Below are positions 51,472 to 61,419 of a stretch of DNA of 64,000 nt, piece by piece (positions within the stretch are counted from its first letter, which is position 1; each line of letters starts with the position of its first letter). Source of the DNA: Stutzerimonas urumqiensis (lineage in GTDB: Bacteria > Pseudomonadota > Gammaproteobacteria > Pseudomonadales > Pseudomonadaceae); contig NZ_RBZQ01000001.1 of assembly GCF_003640395.1 (NCBI RefSeq), forward strand, positions 62,001 through 126,000, given 5' to 3'. Under the pieces are notes generated by a model that was not told the DNA's origin, did no database searches, and saw nothing but the letters and a program-made list of their open reading frames with translations. Position numbers and translations under genes: made by a program.

Positions 51472-53304
51472 TTGATCCGCAAGCCCTTTCTGCCGGCCGC
51501 CTGTGCGCTGCTCGGCGCCGTTCCCTTTTGTTCCCTGCAGGCTGCCGAGCCGGCCCTGGCGCTCGGCGAGCAGGTCGTGACCGCCACGCGGACGAGCGTC
51601 CCGGTGGCGGCTGCCATCGCCGCGACGACCGTCATCACCCGCGAAGAAATCGAGCGCACCCAGGCCGCCAGCGTGCCGGACCTGCTCGCGCGCGTGCCGG
51701 GCATCAACATCGCCCGCAACGGCGGGACGGGCAAGAACGTCTCGCTCTACCTGCGCGGCACCAACGCCAACCATGTGCTGGTCCTGATCGATGGCGTGCG
51801 CGTCGGCTCGGCGACCAGTGGCGACATGCCGTTCCAGCATCTCCCGGTCGAGCTGATCGAGCGCATCGAGGTCGTGCGCGGGCCGCGCGCCAGCCTGTAC
51901 GGGTCCGAGGCGATTGGCGGCGTCATTCAGATCTTCACGCGGCGCGGGGAAAAGGACGGCGTGCGGCCGTTCCTCTCGGCCGGCTACGGCACCCATGACA
52001 GCTCCCGCGGCAGCGCGGGCCTGTCCGGCGGCAACGGGGCGAGCTGGTACAACCTGGGCGTCAGCGGGCAGTCCACCGAGGGCATCAGCGCCCGCTTGCC
52101 CAGCGCAGGCTACGAAGCGGACGACGACGGCTATCACGGCCAATCGGCCCTGGCCAGCGGCGGGCACCGGTTCGCCAACGGGCTGGCGGTGTCCGGCACG
52201 CTGCTGCGCATCGATGCCGACAACCAGTACGACACGGGCTACGAAGCCAACGCCGACAGTCGCCAGAACGTCTACGGCGCCCGCGCCAGCTATGCACCGC
52301 TCGCGGGCTGGACCACCCGTCTCCAGGCGGGCCGCAGCGAAGACAAGCTCGACACCTTCCAAGGCTCGGCTTTCGACACCCGCATCGACACCCGCCGCGA
52401 CAGCCTCGCCTGGCTGAACGAAATCGCCCTGGCCGACGACCATCTGCTGCTGCTCGGCGCCGACTACCTGCATGACGAGGTCAACGGCACCACCGCGTTC
52501 AGCGAGGACTCGCGCGACAATCACGGCGTCTTCGTCCAGTACCTCGGCGGGCATGAACGCCACGACTGGCAGCTCAGCCTGCGCCGTGACTGGAACGAGC
52601 GCTTCGGCGACCACACCACCGGCGGCGCCGGCTGGGGCTATGCCCTGACGGACACGCTGCGGCTGACCGCCAGCTACGGCACGGCTTTCAAGGCGCCGAC
52701 CTTCAATCAGTTCTATCACCCGCGCAACGGCAACCCGCTGCTCGAGGCCGAGCAGTCGCGCAGTTACGAGGTTGGCCTCGAAGGTCGGCCGGGCTGGGGC
52801 CACTGGTCGCTGAACCTGTTCCACAACGAGGTCGATGACCTCATCGCCTACTTCAACGCCGGCGACGGGCTGCGCGCCTACAACCTCGATCGCGCGTCGA
52901 TTCGAGGCCTCGAGCTGGTCGTCGACAGCCGATGGCTGGGCTGGGACTGGCGCGCCAACGCCACGCTGCAGGACCCGCGCAACGCGTCGGACCGCAGCGG
53001 GCAGGGCGATCTGCTGCCGCGCCGTGCCGAGCAGCTGCTGAACCTCGACATGGACCGTCGCTTCGGCCGTATCGGCGTGGGCGCGAGCCTGCATGCGGAG
53101 GGGCGGCGCTGGGACAACGCCGGCAATACCGTCGAGCTTCCTGGCTACGCCACGCTCGATCTGCGCGCGGCGTACTGGATCAGCGAGGCGCTGCGGCTAC
53201 AGGCGCGGGTCGCCAACCTGTTCGATGCCGATTACGAGACCGCCGCCACCTACGAACAACCCGGCCAGGCGCTGTACCTCAGCGTGCACTACCAGGCCCT
53301 CTGA
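51472..53304 (+). CDS. btuB: TonB-dependent vitamin B12 receptor BtuB
   Basis: A 610-residue outer-membrane transporter that takes up cobalamins with TonB. A signal peptide (LPAACALLGAVPFCSLQAA) is followed by a TonB box-like segment (LGEQVVTATRTSVPVAAA). The plug contains REEIERTQAASVPDLLARVPGI, ARNGGTGKNVSLYLRGTN and DGVRVGSATSGD. The barrel ends in LYLSVHYQAL. Similarity to E. coli BtuB is strongest in the plug. I choose TTG 51472, which follows GGAG at the right distance and gives a normal signal; the first in-frame codon lies further up and would need an unusual leader. B12 riboswitch control supports the assignment. Confidence 0.94.
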   Translation: MIRKPFLPAACALLGAVPFCSLQAAEPALALGEQVVTATRTSVPVAAAIAATTVITREEIERTQAASVPDLLARVPGINIARNGGTGKNVSLYLRGTNANHVLVLIDGVRVGSATSGDMPFQHLPVELIERIEVVRGPRASLYGSEAIGGVIQIFTRRGEKDGVRPFLSAGYGTHDSSRGSAGLSGGNGASWYNLGVSGQSTEGISARLPSAGYEADDDGYHGQSALASGGHRFANGLAVSGTLLRIDADNQYDTGYEANADSRQNVYGARASYAPLAGWTTRLQAGRSEDKLDTFQGSAFDTRIDTRRDSLAWLNEIALADDHLLLLGADYLHDEVNGTTAFSEDSRDNHGVFVQYLGGHERHDWQLSLRRDWNERFGDHTTGGAGWGYALTDTLRLTASYGTAFKAPTFNQFYHPRNGNPLLEAEQSRSYEVGLEGRPGWGHWSLNLFHNEVDDLIAYFNAGDGLRAYNLDRASIRGLELVVDSRWLGWDWRANATLQDPRNASDRSGQGDLLPRRAEQLLNLDMDRRFGRIGVGASLHAEGRRWDNAGNTVELPGYATLDLRAAYWISEALRLQARVANLFDADYETAATYEQPGQALYLSVHYQAL

Positions 53305-53326
53305 CCACCCACGCAGGAGACATCCC

Positions 53327-53908
53327 ATGCGCTCGATTCGATTGACCGGCAAGGCACAACTGGCGATCGGCCTGGCGTTGGCCGCGCTGATGGCCATCAC
53401 CCGCGGCCAGCACGCCATCAGCGTCGACAGCCTGCCCAGCGCCTCCTGGGCGGTGTTCTTCCTGGCGGGGTTGTTCCTCAGGCCGCGCTGGAGCTTCGCC
53501 GGCTTCTTCGTGCTGGCATCGCTGCTGGATTTCGGCTCGATGGCGGCCGGCACCGTCAGCGACTGGTGCCTGTCGCCGGCCTACTGGGCGCTGGTGCCGG
53601 CCTATGGTTCTCTGTGGTTCGCAGGCCGCCTGTTTGCCGCGCAGCAGCTGGAGGGTCTGGTCGCTATCGCCGGGTTGGCGGTAACGCTGGCGGTGGTGGC
53701 GATGGTCGCCTATGTGTTTTCGGGCGGTGGGTTCTACTTCTTCTCGGGGCACTACCCAGGCGCCGATCTGGCCGGTTTCCTGCCGCGCATCGCCGAGTAC
53801 TACCCGCGCTACCTGAGCGTGATGGCGATGTACGTGGCCTTGGCCGCGGTGCTCTACAGCGCAGCCGCCGCCTGGGCTGACGCACGCACGGGCGCGCTGC
53901 GGTCATGA
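53327..53908 (+). CDS. probable BtuM-type inner-membrane cobalamin transporter
   Basis: A 193-residue integral inner-membrane protein with about six hydrophobic segments (around residues 13-28, 42-55, 58-72, 88-101, 108-130 and 165-185). It sits between btuB and cobO, under the cobalamin riboswitch. BtuM is a solitary, ECF-S-component-like cobalamin transporter, about 200 residues long, in which a conserved Cys near residue 80 binds the cobalt. Here Cys81 is followed by LSPAYWAL at the matching place (SDWCLSPAYW). It could carry cobalamin from periplasm to cytoplasm in place of BtuCD. Family membership is inference from length, topology, Cys position and context; it may instead be an unrelated membrane protein. 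A GCAGGAG ribosome site precedes ATG 53327. Confidence 0.62.
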   Translation: MRSIRLTGKAQLAIGLALAALMAITRGQHAISVDSLPSASWAVFFLAGLFLRPRWSFAGFFVLASLLDFGSMAAGTVSDWCLSPAYWALVPAYGSLWFAGRLFAAQQLEGLVAIAGLAVTLAVVAMVAYVFSGGGFYFFSGHYPGADLAGFLPRIAEYYPRYLSVMAMYVALAAVLYSAAAAWADARTGALRS

Positions 53909-54516
53909 GCGAATCGGCCGACCGCGACGCCCGCCATCTCGCGCGGATGCAGCGCAAGAAGGCGGTGATCGACGAGAAGATCGCCCAGGCGACGATCGAG
54001 AAGGGCCTGTTGCTGGTGCATACCGGCATCGGCAAGGGCAAGAGCAGCGCCGCCTTCGGCATGGCGGCCCGCGCCTTGGGGCACGGCATGAAGGTCGGTG
54101 TCGTGCAGTTCATCAAGGGCGCGGCGAGCACCGGCGAGCAGGCGTTCTTCCGCCGCTTCCCCGATGAGGTCAGCTACCACGTGATGGGCGAGGGCTTCAC
54201 TTGGGAAACGCAGGACCGCCAGCGCGACATCGCCATGGCCGAGTCGGCCTGGCGGGTCGCCGAAGGCCTGTTCGCCGATGAACGAGTCGCGCTGGTGATC
54301 CTCGACGAGCTCAATATCGCGCTGAAGTACGGCTACCTGTCGCTCGACAAGGTGCTCGCCGACATCGCGGGCCGCCATTCGATGCAGCATGTGGTCGTCA
54401 CCGGACGTGGCGCGCAGGCCGGGCTGATCGAGGCGGCCGACACCGTCACCGACATGGGGCTGATCAAGCACGCCTTCAAATCGGGTGTGAAGGCGCAGCC
54501 GGGCGTGGAGTTCTGA
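53905..54516 (+). CDS. cobO: corrinoid adenosyltransferase CobO/BtuR
   Basis: A 203-residue ATP:cob(I)alamin/cobyrinate adenosyltransferase of the CobA/CobO/BtuR type, which attaches the upper adenosyl ligand to cobalt. The P-loop is HTGIGKGKSSAAFG near residue 40; LVILDELNIALKYGYLSLDKV and VVVTGRGAQAGLIEAADTVTDM are the conserved core. ATG 53905 overlaps the stop of the putative BtuM gene, and the end shares a base with cobB (TGATG). Confidence 0.95.
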   Translation: MSESADRDARHLARMQRKKAVIDEKIAQATIEKGLLLVHTGIGKGKSSAAFGMAARALGHGMKVGVVQFIKGAASTGEQAFFRRFPDEVSYHVMGEGFTWETQDRQRDIAMAESAWRVAEGLFADERVALVILDELNIALKYGYLSLDKVLADIAGRHSMQHVVVTGRGAQAGLIEAADTVTDMGLIKHAFKSGVKAQPGVEF

Positions 54517-55823
54517 TGGACAGGCTGGCCGACAACCGCGCGCTGTGCCCGGCGCTGCTGATCGCCGCGCCCGCGTCGGGGCAGGGCAAGACCACCGTCA
54601 CCGCCGCCCTCGCGCGCCTGCATGTCCGGCTTGGCCGGCGGGTGCGGGTGTTCAAGTGCGGGCCGGATTTCATCGACCCCGGCATCCTCGCCCATGCCAG
54701 CGGCCAGCCGGTCTACCAGATCGATCTGTGGATGGTGGGCGAGGCCCAGAGCCGGGCACTGCTGCACGCGGCGGCGCAGGAAGCCGACCTGATCCTCATC
54801 GAAGGCGCGATGGGGCTGTTCGACGGCGCCCCCTCGGCGGCCGATCTGGCGCGGCGCTTCGGCGTGCCGGTGCTGGCGGTGATCGACGGCTCGGCGATGG
54901 CGCAGACTTTCGGTGCGCTGGCGCATGGGTTGGCGAGCTTCCAGCCGGACCTGCCGTTCGCTGGCGTGCTGGCCAATCGGGTCGGCAGCGAGCGGCACGG
55001 CGACATCCTGCGCGAGGCGACGCCCGCGGCCCTGCGTTGGTTCGGTGCGCTGCCGCGCGCGGCGGACATCGAACTGCCGAGCCGCCACCTGGGCTTGGTG
55101 CAGGCGCAGGAGCTGGCGGACCTCGATCGCCGGCTCGATCATGCCGCCGATGCCTTGGCCCGCACGGCCGATACCGCGCTGCCGGCACCGGTGGCATTCC
55201 AGCCGCCCGCCGTCGAGCCCGTGCCACCGCTGCTGGCCGGGGTGCGCATCGGCGTGGCGAGGGACGCGGCGTTCGCCTTTCTCTATCAGGCCAACCTGGA
55301 CCTGCTCGCGGCGATGGGCGCCGAGCTGGCGTTCTTCTCGCCGCTGACCGACGACCGGCTGCCGGCGGTGGACAGCCTCTACCTGCCGGGCGGCTATCCC
55401 GAGCTGCACCTTGAGACGCTCGCGGCCAACCGGTCGCTGGCCGAGGCTATTCGCGCACACCACGCGGCCGGCAAGCCGATCCTCGCCGAGTGCGGCGGCA
55501 TGCTCTATCTGCTGGAGCAGCTCGCCGACCGGAATGGCGAGGCTGCGGAACTGGTCGGCCTGGTGCCGGGGCGGGCGGCGCTGCAAGCGCGGCTCGTGGC
55601 GCTGGCGCTGCAGACGGTCGAATGGCCAGAAGGGCAGTTGCGAGGGCACACGTTCCACTATTCACGGCTGGACACCGCCCTCGAACCGGCCGCGCACGGC
55701 GCCTGCCCGAACGGTCGGGGCACCGCCGAGGCGGTCTTTCGTCTCGGCCGGCTGACGGCCTCGTACATCCATTTCTACCTGCCGTCCGATCCCCGTGCGG
55801 CGGCGGCATTGCTGCACCCGTGA
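54516..55823 (+). CDS. cobB: cobyrinate/hydrogenobyrinate a,c-diamide synthase
   Basis: A 435-residue glutamine-dependent amidase with an N-terminal dethiobiotin-synthetase-like ATPase domain (P-loop ASGQGKTTVTAAL, about residue 22; GAMGLFDGA) and a C-terminal class I glutaminase domain (catalytic Cys in ILAECGGMLYLLEQL, about 330; late His in HTFHYS). It amidates the a and c side chains of the corrin ring with ATP and glutamine. Length is normal. It is translationally coupled at both ends (TGATG with cobO, GTGA with bluB). Confidence 0.94.
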   Translation: MDRLADNRALCPALLIAAPASGQGKTTVTAALARLHVRLGRRVRVFKCGPDFIDPGILAHASGQPVYQIDLWMVGEAQSRALLHAAAQEADLILIEGAMGLFDGAPSAADLARRFGVPVLAVIDGSAMAQTFGALAHGLASFQPDLPFAGVLANRVGSERHGDILREATPAALRWFGALPRAADIELPSRHLGLVQAQELADLDRRLDHAADALARTADTALPAPVAFQPPAVEPVPPLLAGVRIGVARDAAFAFLYQANLDLLAAMGAELAFFSPLTDDRLPAVDSLYLPGGYPELHLETLAANRSLAEAIRAHHAAGKPILAECGGMLYLLEQLADRNGEAAELVGLVPGRAALQARLVALALQTVEWPEGQLRGHTFHYSRLDTALEPAAHGACPNGRGTAEAVFRLGRLTASYIHFYLPSDPRAAAALLHP

Positions 55824-56464
55824 CCCGGCACGCCTACAGCGACGCCGAGCGTGCGGCCCTCTATCGGGCGGTGGCCGAGCGGCGCGACATGCGGCATTTC
55901 ATCGGAGGCGAGGTGCCAGCCGACACCCTGGCGCGGTTGCTGGAGGCCGCCCATGCCGCGCCGAGCGTGGGCCTGATGCAGCCGTGGCGTTTCATCCGCA
56001 TTACCCGTCCTTCGTTGCGCCACGGCATCCGCCAACTGGTCGAGCGCGAGCGGCTGCGCACCGCCGAGGCGCTGGGCGAGCGCGGGGCGGCGTTCATGAA
56101 GCTCAAGGTCGAGGGCATCGACCAATGCGCCGAGCTGCTGGTCGCCGCGCTGATGGACGACCGTGAGCCGCATGTGTTCGGTCGTCGTACCTTGCCGGAA
56201 ATGGACCTGGCCTCGGTAGCCTGCGCCATTCAGAATCTCTGGCTTTGCGCGCGCGCCGAAGGGCTCGGCATGGGCTGGGTGTCGTTGTTCGATCCGCTCG
56301 AACTGGCCTCGCTGCTGAACATGCCGGCCGGAGCCAAGCCGGTCGCCATCCTGTGCCTGGGCCCGGTGGCGGCGTTCTACCCCGCGCCGATGCTGGCGTT
56401 GGAAGGCTGGACGCAGCCGCGCGCGCTCGGCGAACTGATCTACGAGGACGGATGGAAACCATGA
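55820..56464 (+). CDS. bluB: 5,6-dimethylbenzimidazole synthase BluB
   Basis: A 214-residue flavin destructase of the nitroreductase fold that makes the lower ligand DMB from reduced FMN and oxygen. The BluB pattern is visible: [39 protein letters not shown] and then [38 protein letters not shown]. Because it consumes oxygen, it implies DMB synthesis under air. It starts with GTG 55820, overlapping the cobB stop. The stop overlaps a 10-codon ATG frame (56461-56493). Confidence 0.94.
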   Translation: MTRHAYSDAERAALYRAVAERRDMRHFIGGEVPADTLARLLEAAHAAPSVGLMQPWRFIRITRPSLRHGIRQLVERERLRTAEALGERGAAFMKLKVEGIDQCAELLVAALMDDREPHVFGRRTLPEMDLASVACAIQNLWLCARAEGLGMGWVSLFDPLELASLLNMPAGAKPVAILCLGPVAAFYPAPMLALEGWTQPRALGELIYEDGWKP

Positions 56465-56493
56465 CGCAAGGACAGGCCCCGTGGCACTGGTAA
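56461..56493 (+). CDS. possible 10-codon coupling mini-ORF between bluB and cobD
   Basis: ATG 56461 overlaps the bluB stop (ATGA) and opens a frame encoding [10 protein letters not shown] that stops at 56493, 13 bases inside the cobD gene, which starts with GTG 56481. It could carry ribosomes from bluB across the gap to cobD. It may also be a chance frame; the evidence is only the geometry. Confidence 0.3.
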   Translation: MTQGQAPWHW

Positions 56494-57392
56494 CGAGTGT
56501 GCTGGCCGGGCTGGCGCTGGATCAGGCGTTCGGCGAGCCGCGCCGCGGTCATCCGCTGGTGGCGTTCGGGCGCTACGCCGATCGGCTCGAGGCGCGCCTC
56601 AACGGTACCGATGGGCGCGGCTGGCGTAGCCACGGGGTCACGGCCTGGTGCCTGGCCGTGCTGCCCGCCGTGCTGATCGCCTGGCTGCTGTGCAGCCTGC
56701 CGGGCATCGGTTGGCTGGTCGAGATCGCGCTGCTGTACCTCGCGCTGGGGTTGCGCAGCCTTGGCGAGCATGCAACGCCGGTGATTGCCGCGCTGCGGGC
56801 CGGCGATCTGCCGCGGGCGCGCGACGCGGTCGGGCGGATCGTCAGTCGCGACACGCGGGCGCTCGACTCTGACGGCGTGGCGCGCGCGGCGACCGAATCG
56901 GTGCTGGAGAACGGCAGCGACGCGGTGTTCGGCGCGTTGTTCTGGTTTGCGGTGGCCGGCGGGCCGGGCGTGGTGCTCTATCGCCTGGCCAACACGCTCG
57001 ACGCTATGTGGGGGTATCGCAATGAGCGCTTCGAGCGCTTCGGCTGGGCGGCGGCCCGCATCGACGACGGCCTCAACCTCGTCCCGGCCCAACTGACCGC
57101 GCTGACCTACGCGCTGCTCGGCAACACCGGCCGGGCGCTCGGCTGCTGGCGGCGCCAGGCGCCTGCCTGGGACAGCCCCAACGCCGGCCCGGTGATGGCG
57201 GCTGGCGCCGGCGCGCTGGGCGTGTCGCTGGGCGGGCCGGCGGTCTATCACGGCGTATCGCACGATCGACCGCCGCTCGGCGAGGGCGCGGCGCCGGTCG
57301 CGCGCGACATCGAGCGAGCGCTGGATCTGGTGTGGATGGGCGCTGGCCTGTGGTGCGTGGCGATCCTGCTGGTGGGGTGGCTCGATGCTTGA
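56481..57392 (+). CDS. cobD: adenosylcobinamide-phosphate synthase CobD/CbiB
   Basis: A 303-residue integral membrane enzyme that joins aminopropanol phosphate (or its precursor) to adenosylcobyric acid. It has about five hydrophobic segments (for example [34 protein letters not shown]). The family core [20 protein letters not shown] and [19 protein letters not shown], then [20 protein letters not shown], is clear. The start is GTG 56481, 16 bases past bluB; a short upstream ATG frame overlaps it. The 3' end overlaps cobC by 8 bases. Confidence 0.93.
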   Translation: MALVTSVLAGLALDQAFGEPRRGHPLVAFGRYADRLEARLNGTDGRGWRSHGVTAWCLAVLPAVLIAWLLCSLPGIGWLVEIALLYLALGLRSLGEHATPVIAALRAGDLPRARDAVGRIVSRDTRALDSDGVARAATESVLENGSDAVFGALFWFAVAGGPGVVLYRLANTLDAMWGYRNERFERFGWAAARIDDGLNLVPAQLTALTYALLGNTGRALGCWRRQAPAWDSPNAGPVMAAGAGALGVSLGGPAVYHGVSHDRPPLGEGAAPVARDIERALDLVWMGAGLWCVAILLVGWLDA

Positions 57393-58377
57393 ACATGGCG
57401 GACGCCTGCGTGCGGCGGCGCGACGCCACGGCATTCCGCTGTCCGACTGGCTGGATCTTTCGACGGGCATCGCGCCCTGCACGCCGCCGCTGCCGACGAT
57501 CCCGCCGAGCGCCTGGATGCGGCTACCCGAGCCCGATGACGTGCTGATCGGCGCCGCGCAGCGTTATTACGGTACCGACGCCCTGCTGCCGGTGGCCGGC
57601 TCCCAGGCGGCCATCCAGTGCCTGCCGAGGCTGCGCGGCGTGGCCGATGTCGGCGTCGTGTCGCCCTGTTACGGCGAGCATGCGCAGGCCTGGACACGGG
57701 CGGGCCATCGGGTCCTGGAGTTCGGTGAGGGTGCGGTACGCCGGGCGATTCCCCGGCTGGACGTGCTGGTGGTGGTCAACCCGAACAACCCCACGGGCCG
57801 CCGCCTGCCGGTCGAGCTGCTGCTTCAGTGGCACGCGGAGCTGGCCGAGCACGGCGGCTGGCTGGTGGTGGACGAGGCCTTCGTCGACTGCACCCCGGCC
57901 GACAGCCTGGTGCCGCATCTGCCCCGGCCGGGGCTGATCGTGCTGCGTTCGTTCGGCAAGTTCTTCGGCCTGGCCGGCGCTCGGCTGGGCTTCGTGATGG
58001 CGGACCCTGCGCTGCTGCGCTCGCTCGACGTCCAGCTCGGCCCCTGGGCGGTCGCCGGCCCGGCGCGCCACCTGGCGGCCTGTCTGCTGGCCGACGCGCC
58101 GGCACAGGTGCGCCAGCGCGAGCGTCTGATGGCGGACGGTGCGCGGCTGGCCGGGCTGCTGCGCCGCCATGACCTGACGCCGACCGGCGGGACGGCGCTG
58201 TTCCAGTGGGTGGCGTGTGAGCACGCCGCCACGTTGGCTGGGTGGCTGGCGGAGCGGGCGATCCTGGTGCGGTCGTTCAGGCATCCGGCCAGCGTGCGCT
58301 TCGGGCTGCCCGGCGACGAACAGGGCTGGGCGCGGCTCGATCATGCGCTTGGCCAATACCGACAGGCTCATCCATGA
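57385..58377 (+). CDS. cobC: threonine-phosphate decarboxylase CobC (aminotransferase-like)
   Basis: A 330-residue PLP-dependent enzyme of the CobD/CobC (L-threonine-O-3-phosphate decarboxylase) type, giving the aminopropanol phosphate arm of cobalamin. The aminotransferase fold is seen in [37 protein letters not shown] and the PLP-lysine segment [16 protein letters not shown] near residue 193. It starts within the end of cobD (8-base overlap) and overlaps cobQ (ATGA). The name is as used for Pseudomonas cobC; E. coli/Salmonella nomenclature differs (cobD). Confidence 0.92.
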   Translation: MLEHGGRLRAAARRHGIPLSDWLDLSTGIAPCTPPLPTIPPSAWMRLPEPDDVLIGAAQRYYGTDALLPVAGSQAAIQCLPRLRGVADVGVVSPCYGEHAQAWTRAGHRVLEFGEGAVRRAIPRLDVLVVVNPNNPTGRRLPVELLLQWHAELAEHGGWLVVDEAFVDCTPADSLVPHLPRPGLIVLRSFGKFFGLAGARLGFVMADPALLRSLDVQLGPWAVAGPARHLAACLLADAPAQVRQRERLMADGARLAGLLRRHDLTPTGGTALFQWVACEHAATLAGWLAERAILVRSFRHPASVRFGLPGDEQGWARLDHALGQYRQAHP

Positions 58378-59852
58378 CGACCTTGATGGTGCAGGGCACC
58401 ACCTCCGACGCAGGCAAGAGCACCCTGGTCGCCGGGCTGTGCCGCTGGCTGGCCCGGCGCGGGGTCGACGTGGCACCGTTCAAGCCGCAGAACATGGCGC
58501 TCAATGCCGCCGTGACCGCCGATGGCGGCGAAATCGGTCGTGCCCAGGCCGTGCAGGCGCAGGCCTGCGGGCTGGCGCCCCACACGGACATGAACCCGGT
58601 GCTGCTCAAGCCCAACTCGGATACCGGCGCGCAGGTCATCATCCACGGCCGCGCCGTCGGCAACATGGATGCGAAGTCCTACCAGACCTACAAACGCACC
58701 GCGCGCGAGGCGGTGCTGGCGTCGCACCGGCGGCTTCGCGCGCGTCACCGGGTCGTGCTGGTCGAAGGCGCGGGCTCGCCGGCGGAAATCAACCTGCGTG
58801 CCGACGACATCGCCAACATGGGCTTCGCCGAGGCGGTCGATTGCCCGGTGATCCTGGTGGCCGACATCGATCGCGGCGGCGTCTTCGCCCACCTGGTCGG
58901 CACGCTCGCGCTGCTGTCCGAGACCGAGCGGGGGCGCGTCGCGGGTTTCGTCATCAACCGCTTCCGCGGCGATCTCGCGCTGCTGAAGCCCGGCCTCGAC
59001 TGGCTCGAAGCCCATACCGGCAAGCCGGTGCTGGGCGTGCTGCCGTACCTCATGGATTTCCACCTCGAGGCCGAGGACGCCATCGACACGCGCCAGGCGC
59101 GCAAGGCCGACCATCTGCTGCGGGTGGTGGTGCCGGTGCTGCCGCGCATCAGCAACCACACCGACTTCGATCCGCTGCGCCTGCATCCGCAGGTCGACTT
59201 GCGCTTCGTGCGGCCCGGCGCTGCGCTGCCGCCCGCCGACCTGATCGTGCTGCCGGGCTCGAAAAGCGTGCGAGCCGATCTCGCCCAGTTGCGCGCGGCC
59301 GGCTGGGACGTCGCGATCGCCCGGCACCTGCGTTATGGCGGCAAGCTGCTCGGCATTTGCGGCGGCTTCCAGATGCTCGGCCAGCGCATCGCCGATCCGC
59401 TCGGTCTGGAAGGCGAGCCGGGTGCCTGCGATGGGCTCGGCTGGTTGCCGATGAGCACCGAACTGCGCGCCGACAAGCAACTGCGCACCGTCGCCGGACG
59501 GCTGGCATGGGGTGACGCGGCGATCGAGGGCTATGAAATTCATGCCGGGGTGAGCGAAGGGCCGGCGCTGGATCGGCCGCTGGCGAGATTGGCGAACGGG
59601 CGCTGCGACGGTGCGCTGAGCGAGGACGGCCAGGTGATCGGCACCTACCTGCATGGCCTGTTCGAGGCGCCGAGTGCCTGCGCCGCGCTGCTGCGCTGGG
59701 CCGGTCTGCACGCGGACGAGCCTTTCGACTACCGGGCACTGCGCGAGCGTGACCTTGAGCGGCTGGCCGATGCGGTCGCCAATCACCTCGATGTCGCCCG
59801 GCTCGATGCGCTGTGCGGACTCGAATCGGACAAGAGGCCTGCCGACGCATGA
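58374..59852 (+). CDS. cobQ: cobyric acid synthase CobQ
   Basis: A 492-residue glutamine-dependent amidase that amidates four side chains (b, d, e, g) of adenosylcobyrinic acid a,c-diamide. The N-terminal ATPase domain has P-loop [15 protein letters not shown] near residue 9 and the family stretch [13 protein letters not shown]; the C-terminal glutaminase has catalytic Cys in [11 protein letters not shown] near 331 and a late His in [10 protein letters not shown]. Length fits CobQ (about 485). It overlaps cobC and cobU (ATGA both sides). Confidence 0.96.
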   Translation: MTTLMVQGTTSDAGKSTLVAGLCRWLARRGVDVAPFKPQNMALNAAVTADGGEIGRAQAVQAQACGLAPHTDMNPVLLKPNSDTGAQVIIHGRAVGNMDAKSYQTYKRTAREAVLASHRRLRARHRVVLVEGAGSPAEINLRADDIANMGFAEAVDCPVILVADIDRGGVFAHLVGTLALLSETERGRVAGFVINRFRGDLALLKPGLDWLEAHTGKPVLGVLPYLMDFHLEAEDAIDTRQARKADHLLRVVVPVLPRISNHTDFDPLRLHPQVDLRFVRPGAALPPADLIVLPGSKSVRADLAQLRAAGWDVAIARHLRYGGKLLGICGGFQMLGQRIADPLGLEGEPGACDGLGWLPMSTELRADKQLRTVAGRLAWGDAAIEGYEIHAGVSEGPALDRPLARLANGRCDGALSEDGQVIGTYLHGLFEAPSACAALLRWAGLHADEPFDYRALRERDLERLADAVANHLDVARLDALCGLESDKRPADA

Positions 59853-60370
59853 TCGACCTCATTCTGGGCGGCGCCCGTTCCGGCAAGAGCCGGTTGGCCG
59901 AGCGCCTAGCCAGTGAATCGGGCCTGGCGGTGACCTACGTCGCCACCAGCCAGCCACTCGATACGGAAATGGCGCGGCGCATGGAGCAGCACCGCGCCCG
60001 CCGGCCGGCTGCCTGGCAACTCGTCGAGGAGCCTTTGGCCCTGGCGGAAACGCTGCTTTCCCATGCGGCTGAAGACCGCTGTCTGCTGGTCGATTGCCTG
60101 ACGCTTTGGCTGACCAACCTGCTGCTCGCCGAAAATCCGGCGCGGTTGTCGCGCGAGCGCGAGGCGCTGCTCGAGGCCCTTGTCACGGTGCCCGGCCGGG
60201 TGCTGCTGGTCAGCAACGAGACCGGCCTGGGCGTAGTGCCGATGGGCGAGCTCAGCCGCCGTTATGTCGATGAAGCCGGTTGGCTTCACCAGGCGATTGC
60301 CGAACGCGCCGACCGGGTGGTGTTCACCGTCGCCGGCCTGCCGATGGTGCTCAAGGGAGAACCGCTATGA
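59849..60370 (+). CDS. cobU: adenosylcobinamide kinase/guanylyltransferase CobU (CobP)
   Basis: A 173-residue bifunctional enzyme that phosphorylates adenosylcobinamide and then adds GMP from GTP. The P-loop [15 protein letters not shown] opens the protein. The second motif is [26 protein letters not shown], with the His that would carry the GMP intermediate in [17 protein letters not shown] and [22 protein letters not shown] are conserved. It is coupled to cobQ and cobT by ATGA overlaps. Confidence 0.95.
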   Translation: MIDLILGGARSGKSRLAERLASESGLAVTYVATSQPLDTEMARRMEQHRARRPAAWQLVEEPLALAETLLSHAAEDRCLLVDCLTLWLTNLLLAENPARLSREREALLEALVTVPGRVLLVSNETGLGVVPMGELSRRYVDEAGWLHQAIAERADRVVFTVAGLPMVLKGEPL

Positions 60371-61419
60371 CGACCTTCTGGCGCGCGCCGTGCGCCGTCC
60401 CGGACGAACCGGCGCGGCGCGCCGCGGCCGAGCGGCAGGCCCAGTTGACCAAGCCGCGCGGATCGCTCGGCCGGCTCGAACGCCTCGCGGTGGATTTCGC
60501 CGGCTGGCAGGGGCGGGTGCGGCCCGAGCTCGAGCGCGTCGCCATCGGCCTGTTCGCGGCGGATCACGGGGTGGCGAGCGAGGGCGTGTCCGCCTACCCG
60601 CAGGCGGTCACCGGCCAGATGCTGGCGAATTTCGCCCGCGGCGGTGCGGCGATCAACGTACTCGCCAAGACGCTCGACGCGTCGCTCGAGCTGATCGACC
60701 TCGGGACCGTCGAACCCATGCCGGCGCTGGCCGGTGTCCGTCAGTTAAACCTCGGCCGGGGGACGGCGAACATCGCCGAAGGCCCGGCCATGACGACCGA
60801 GCAGTGCGGCGCAGCCCTCGTGGCGGGCGCGGCATCGGTCGAGCGGGCGGTAGCCGCCGGCGCGCAGCTGTACATCGGCGGCGAGATGGGCATCGGCAAT
60901 ACCACGGCCGCCTGTGCGCTGGCCTGCGCCGTGCTGGACATGCCGGCCGCGGCGCTGGTCGGTCCGGGTACCGGGCTCGATGACGCCGGCATGGCGCGCA
61001 AGCGTGACGTCATCGAAGCCGCCCTGGCGCGGCATCGCCCCGCCTGCACCGATGCCCTCGAAACGCTGAGGCGCCTGGGCGGGTTCGAGATCGCCGCGCT
61101 CACCGGCGCCTGCGTGGCGGCGGCGCAGCAGGGCCTGCCGATACTGATCGACGGCTATATCGTGACCGTCGCGGCGCTGCTGGCCGAGCGACTGAGCCCT
61201 GGCTGCCGCGCCTGGATGCTGTTCGGTCATCGATCGGCCGAGCCCGGCCATCGGGCGGTGCTCGAGGCGTTGCGGGCCGAGCCGCTGCTGGACCTCGGCC
61301 TGCGGTTGGGCGAAGGCAGCGGGGCGGCGCTGGCGGTGCCGCTGGTGCGTCAGGCGCTGGCGCTGCATGCCGGGATGGCGACGTTCGCCGAGGCGGCGGT
61401 TTCGGACCGCCCAGCATGA
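60367..61419 (+). CDS. cobT: nicotinate-nucleotide-DMB phosphoribosyltransferase CobT
   Basis: A 350-residue enzyme that transfers the ribose phosphate of nicotinate mononucleotide to 5,6-dimethylbenzimidazole, giving alpha-ribazole 5-phosphate. Family sequence includes [53 protein letters not shown] and the C-terminal [19 protein letters not shown], which carries the catalytic Glu in family members. Length is right. It uses the DMB made by BluB. Overlaps cobU and the downstream phosphatase (ATGA). Confidence 0.95.
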   Translation: MTTFWRAPCAVPDEPARRAAAERQAQLTKPRGSLGRLERLAVDFAGWQGRVRPELERVAIGLFAADHGVASEGVSAYPQAVTGQMLANFARGGAAINVLAKTLDASLELIDLGTVEPMPALAGVRQLNLGRGTANIAEGPAMTTEQCGAALVAGAASVERAVAAGAQLYIGGEMGIGNTTAACALACAVLDMPAAALVGPGTGLDDAGMARKRDVIEAALARHRPACTDALETLRRLGGFEIAALTGACVAAAQQGLPILIDGYIVTVAALLAERLSPGCRAWMLFGHRSAEPGHRAVLEALRAEPLLDLGLRLGEGSGAALAVPLVRQALALHAGMATFAEAAVSDRPA

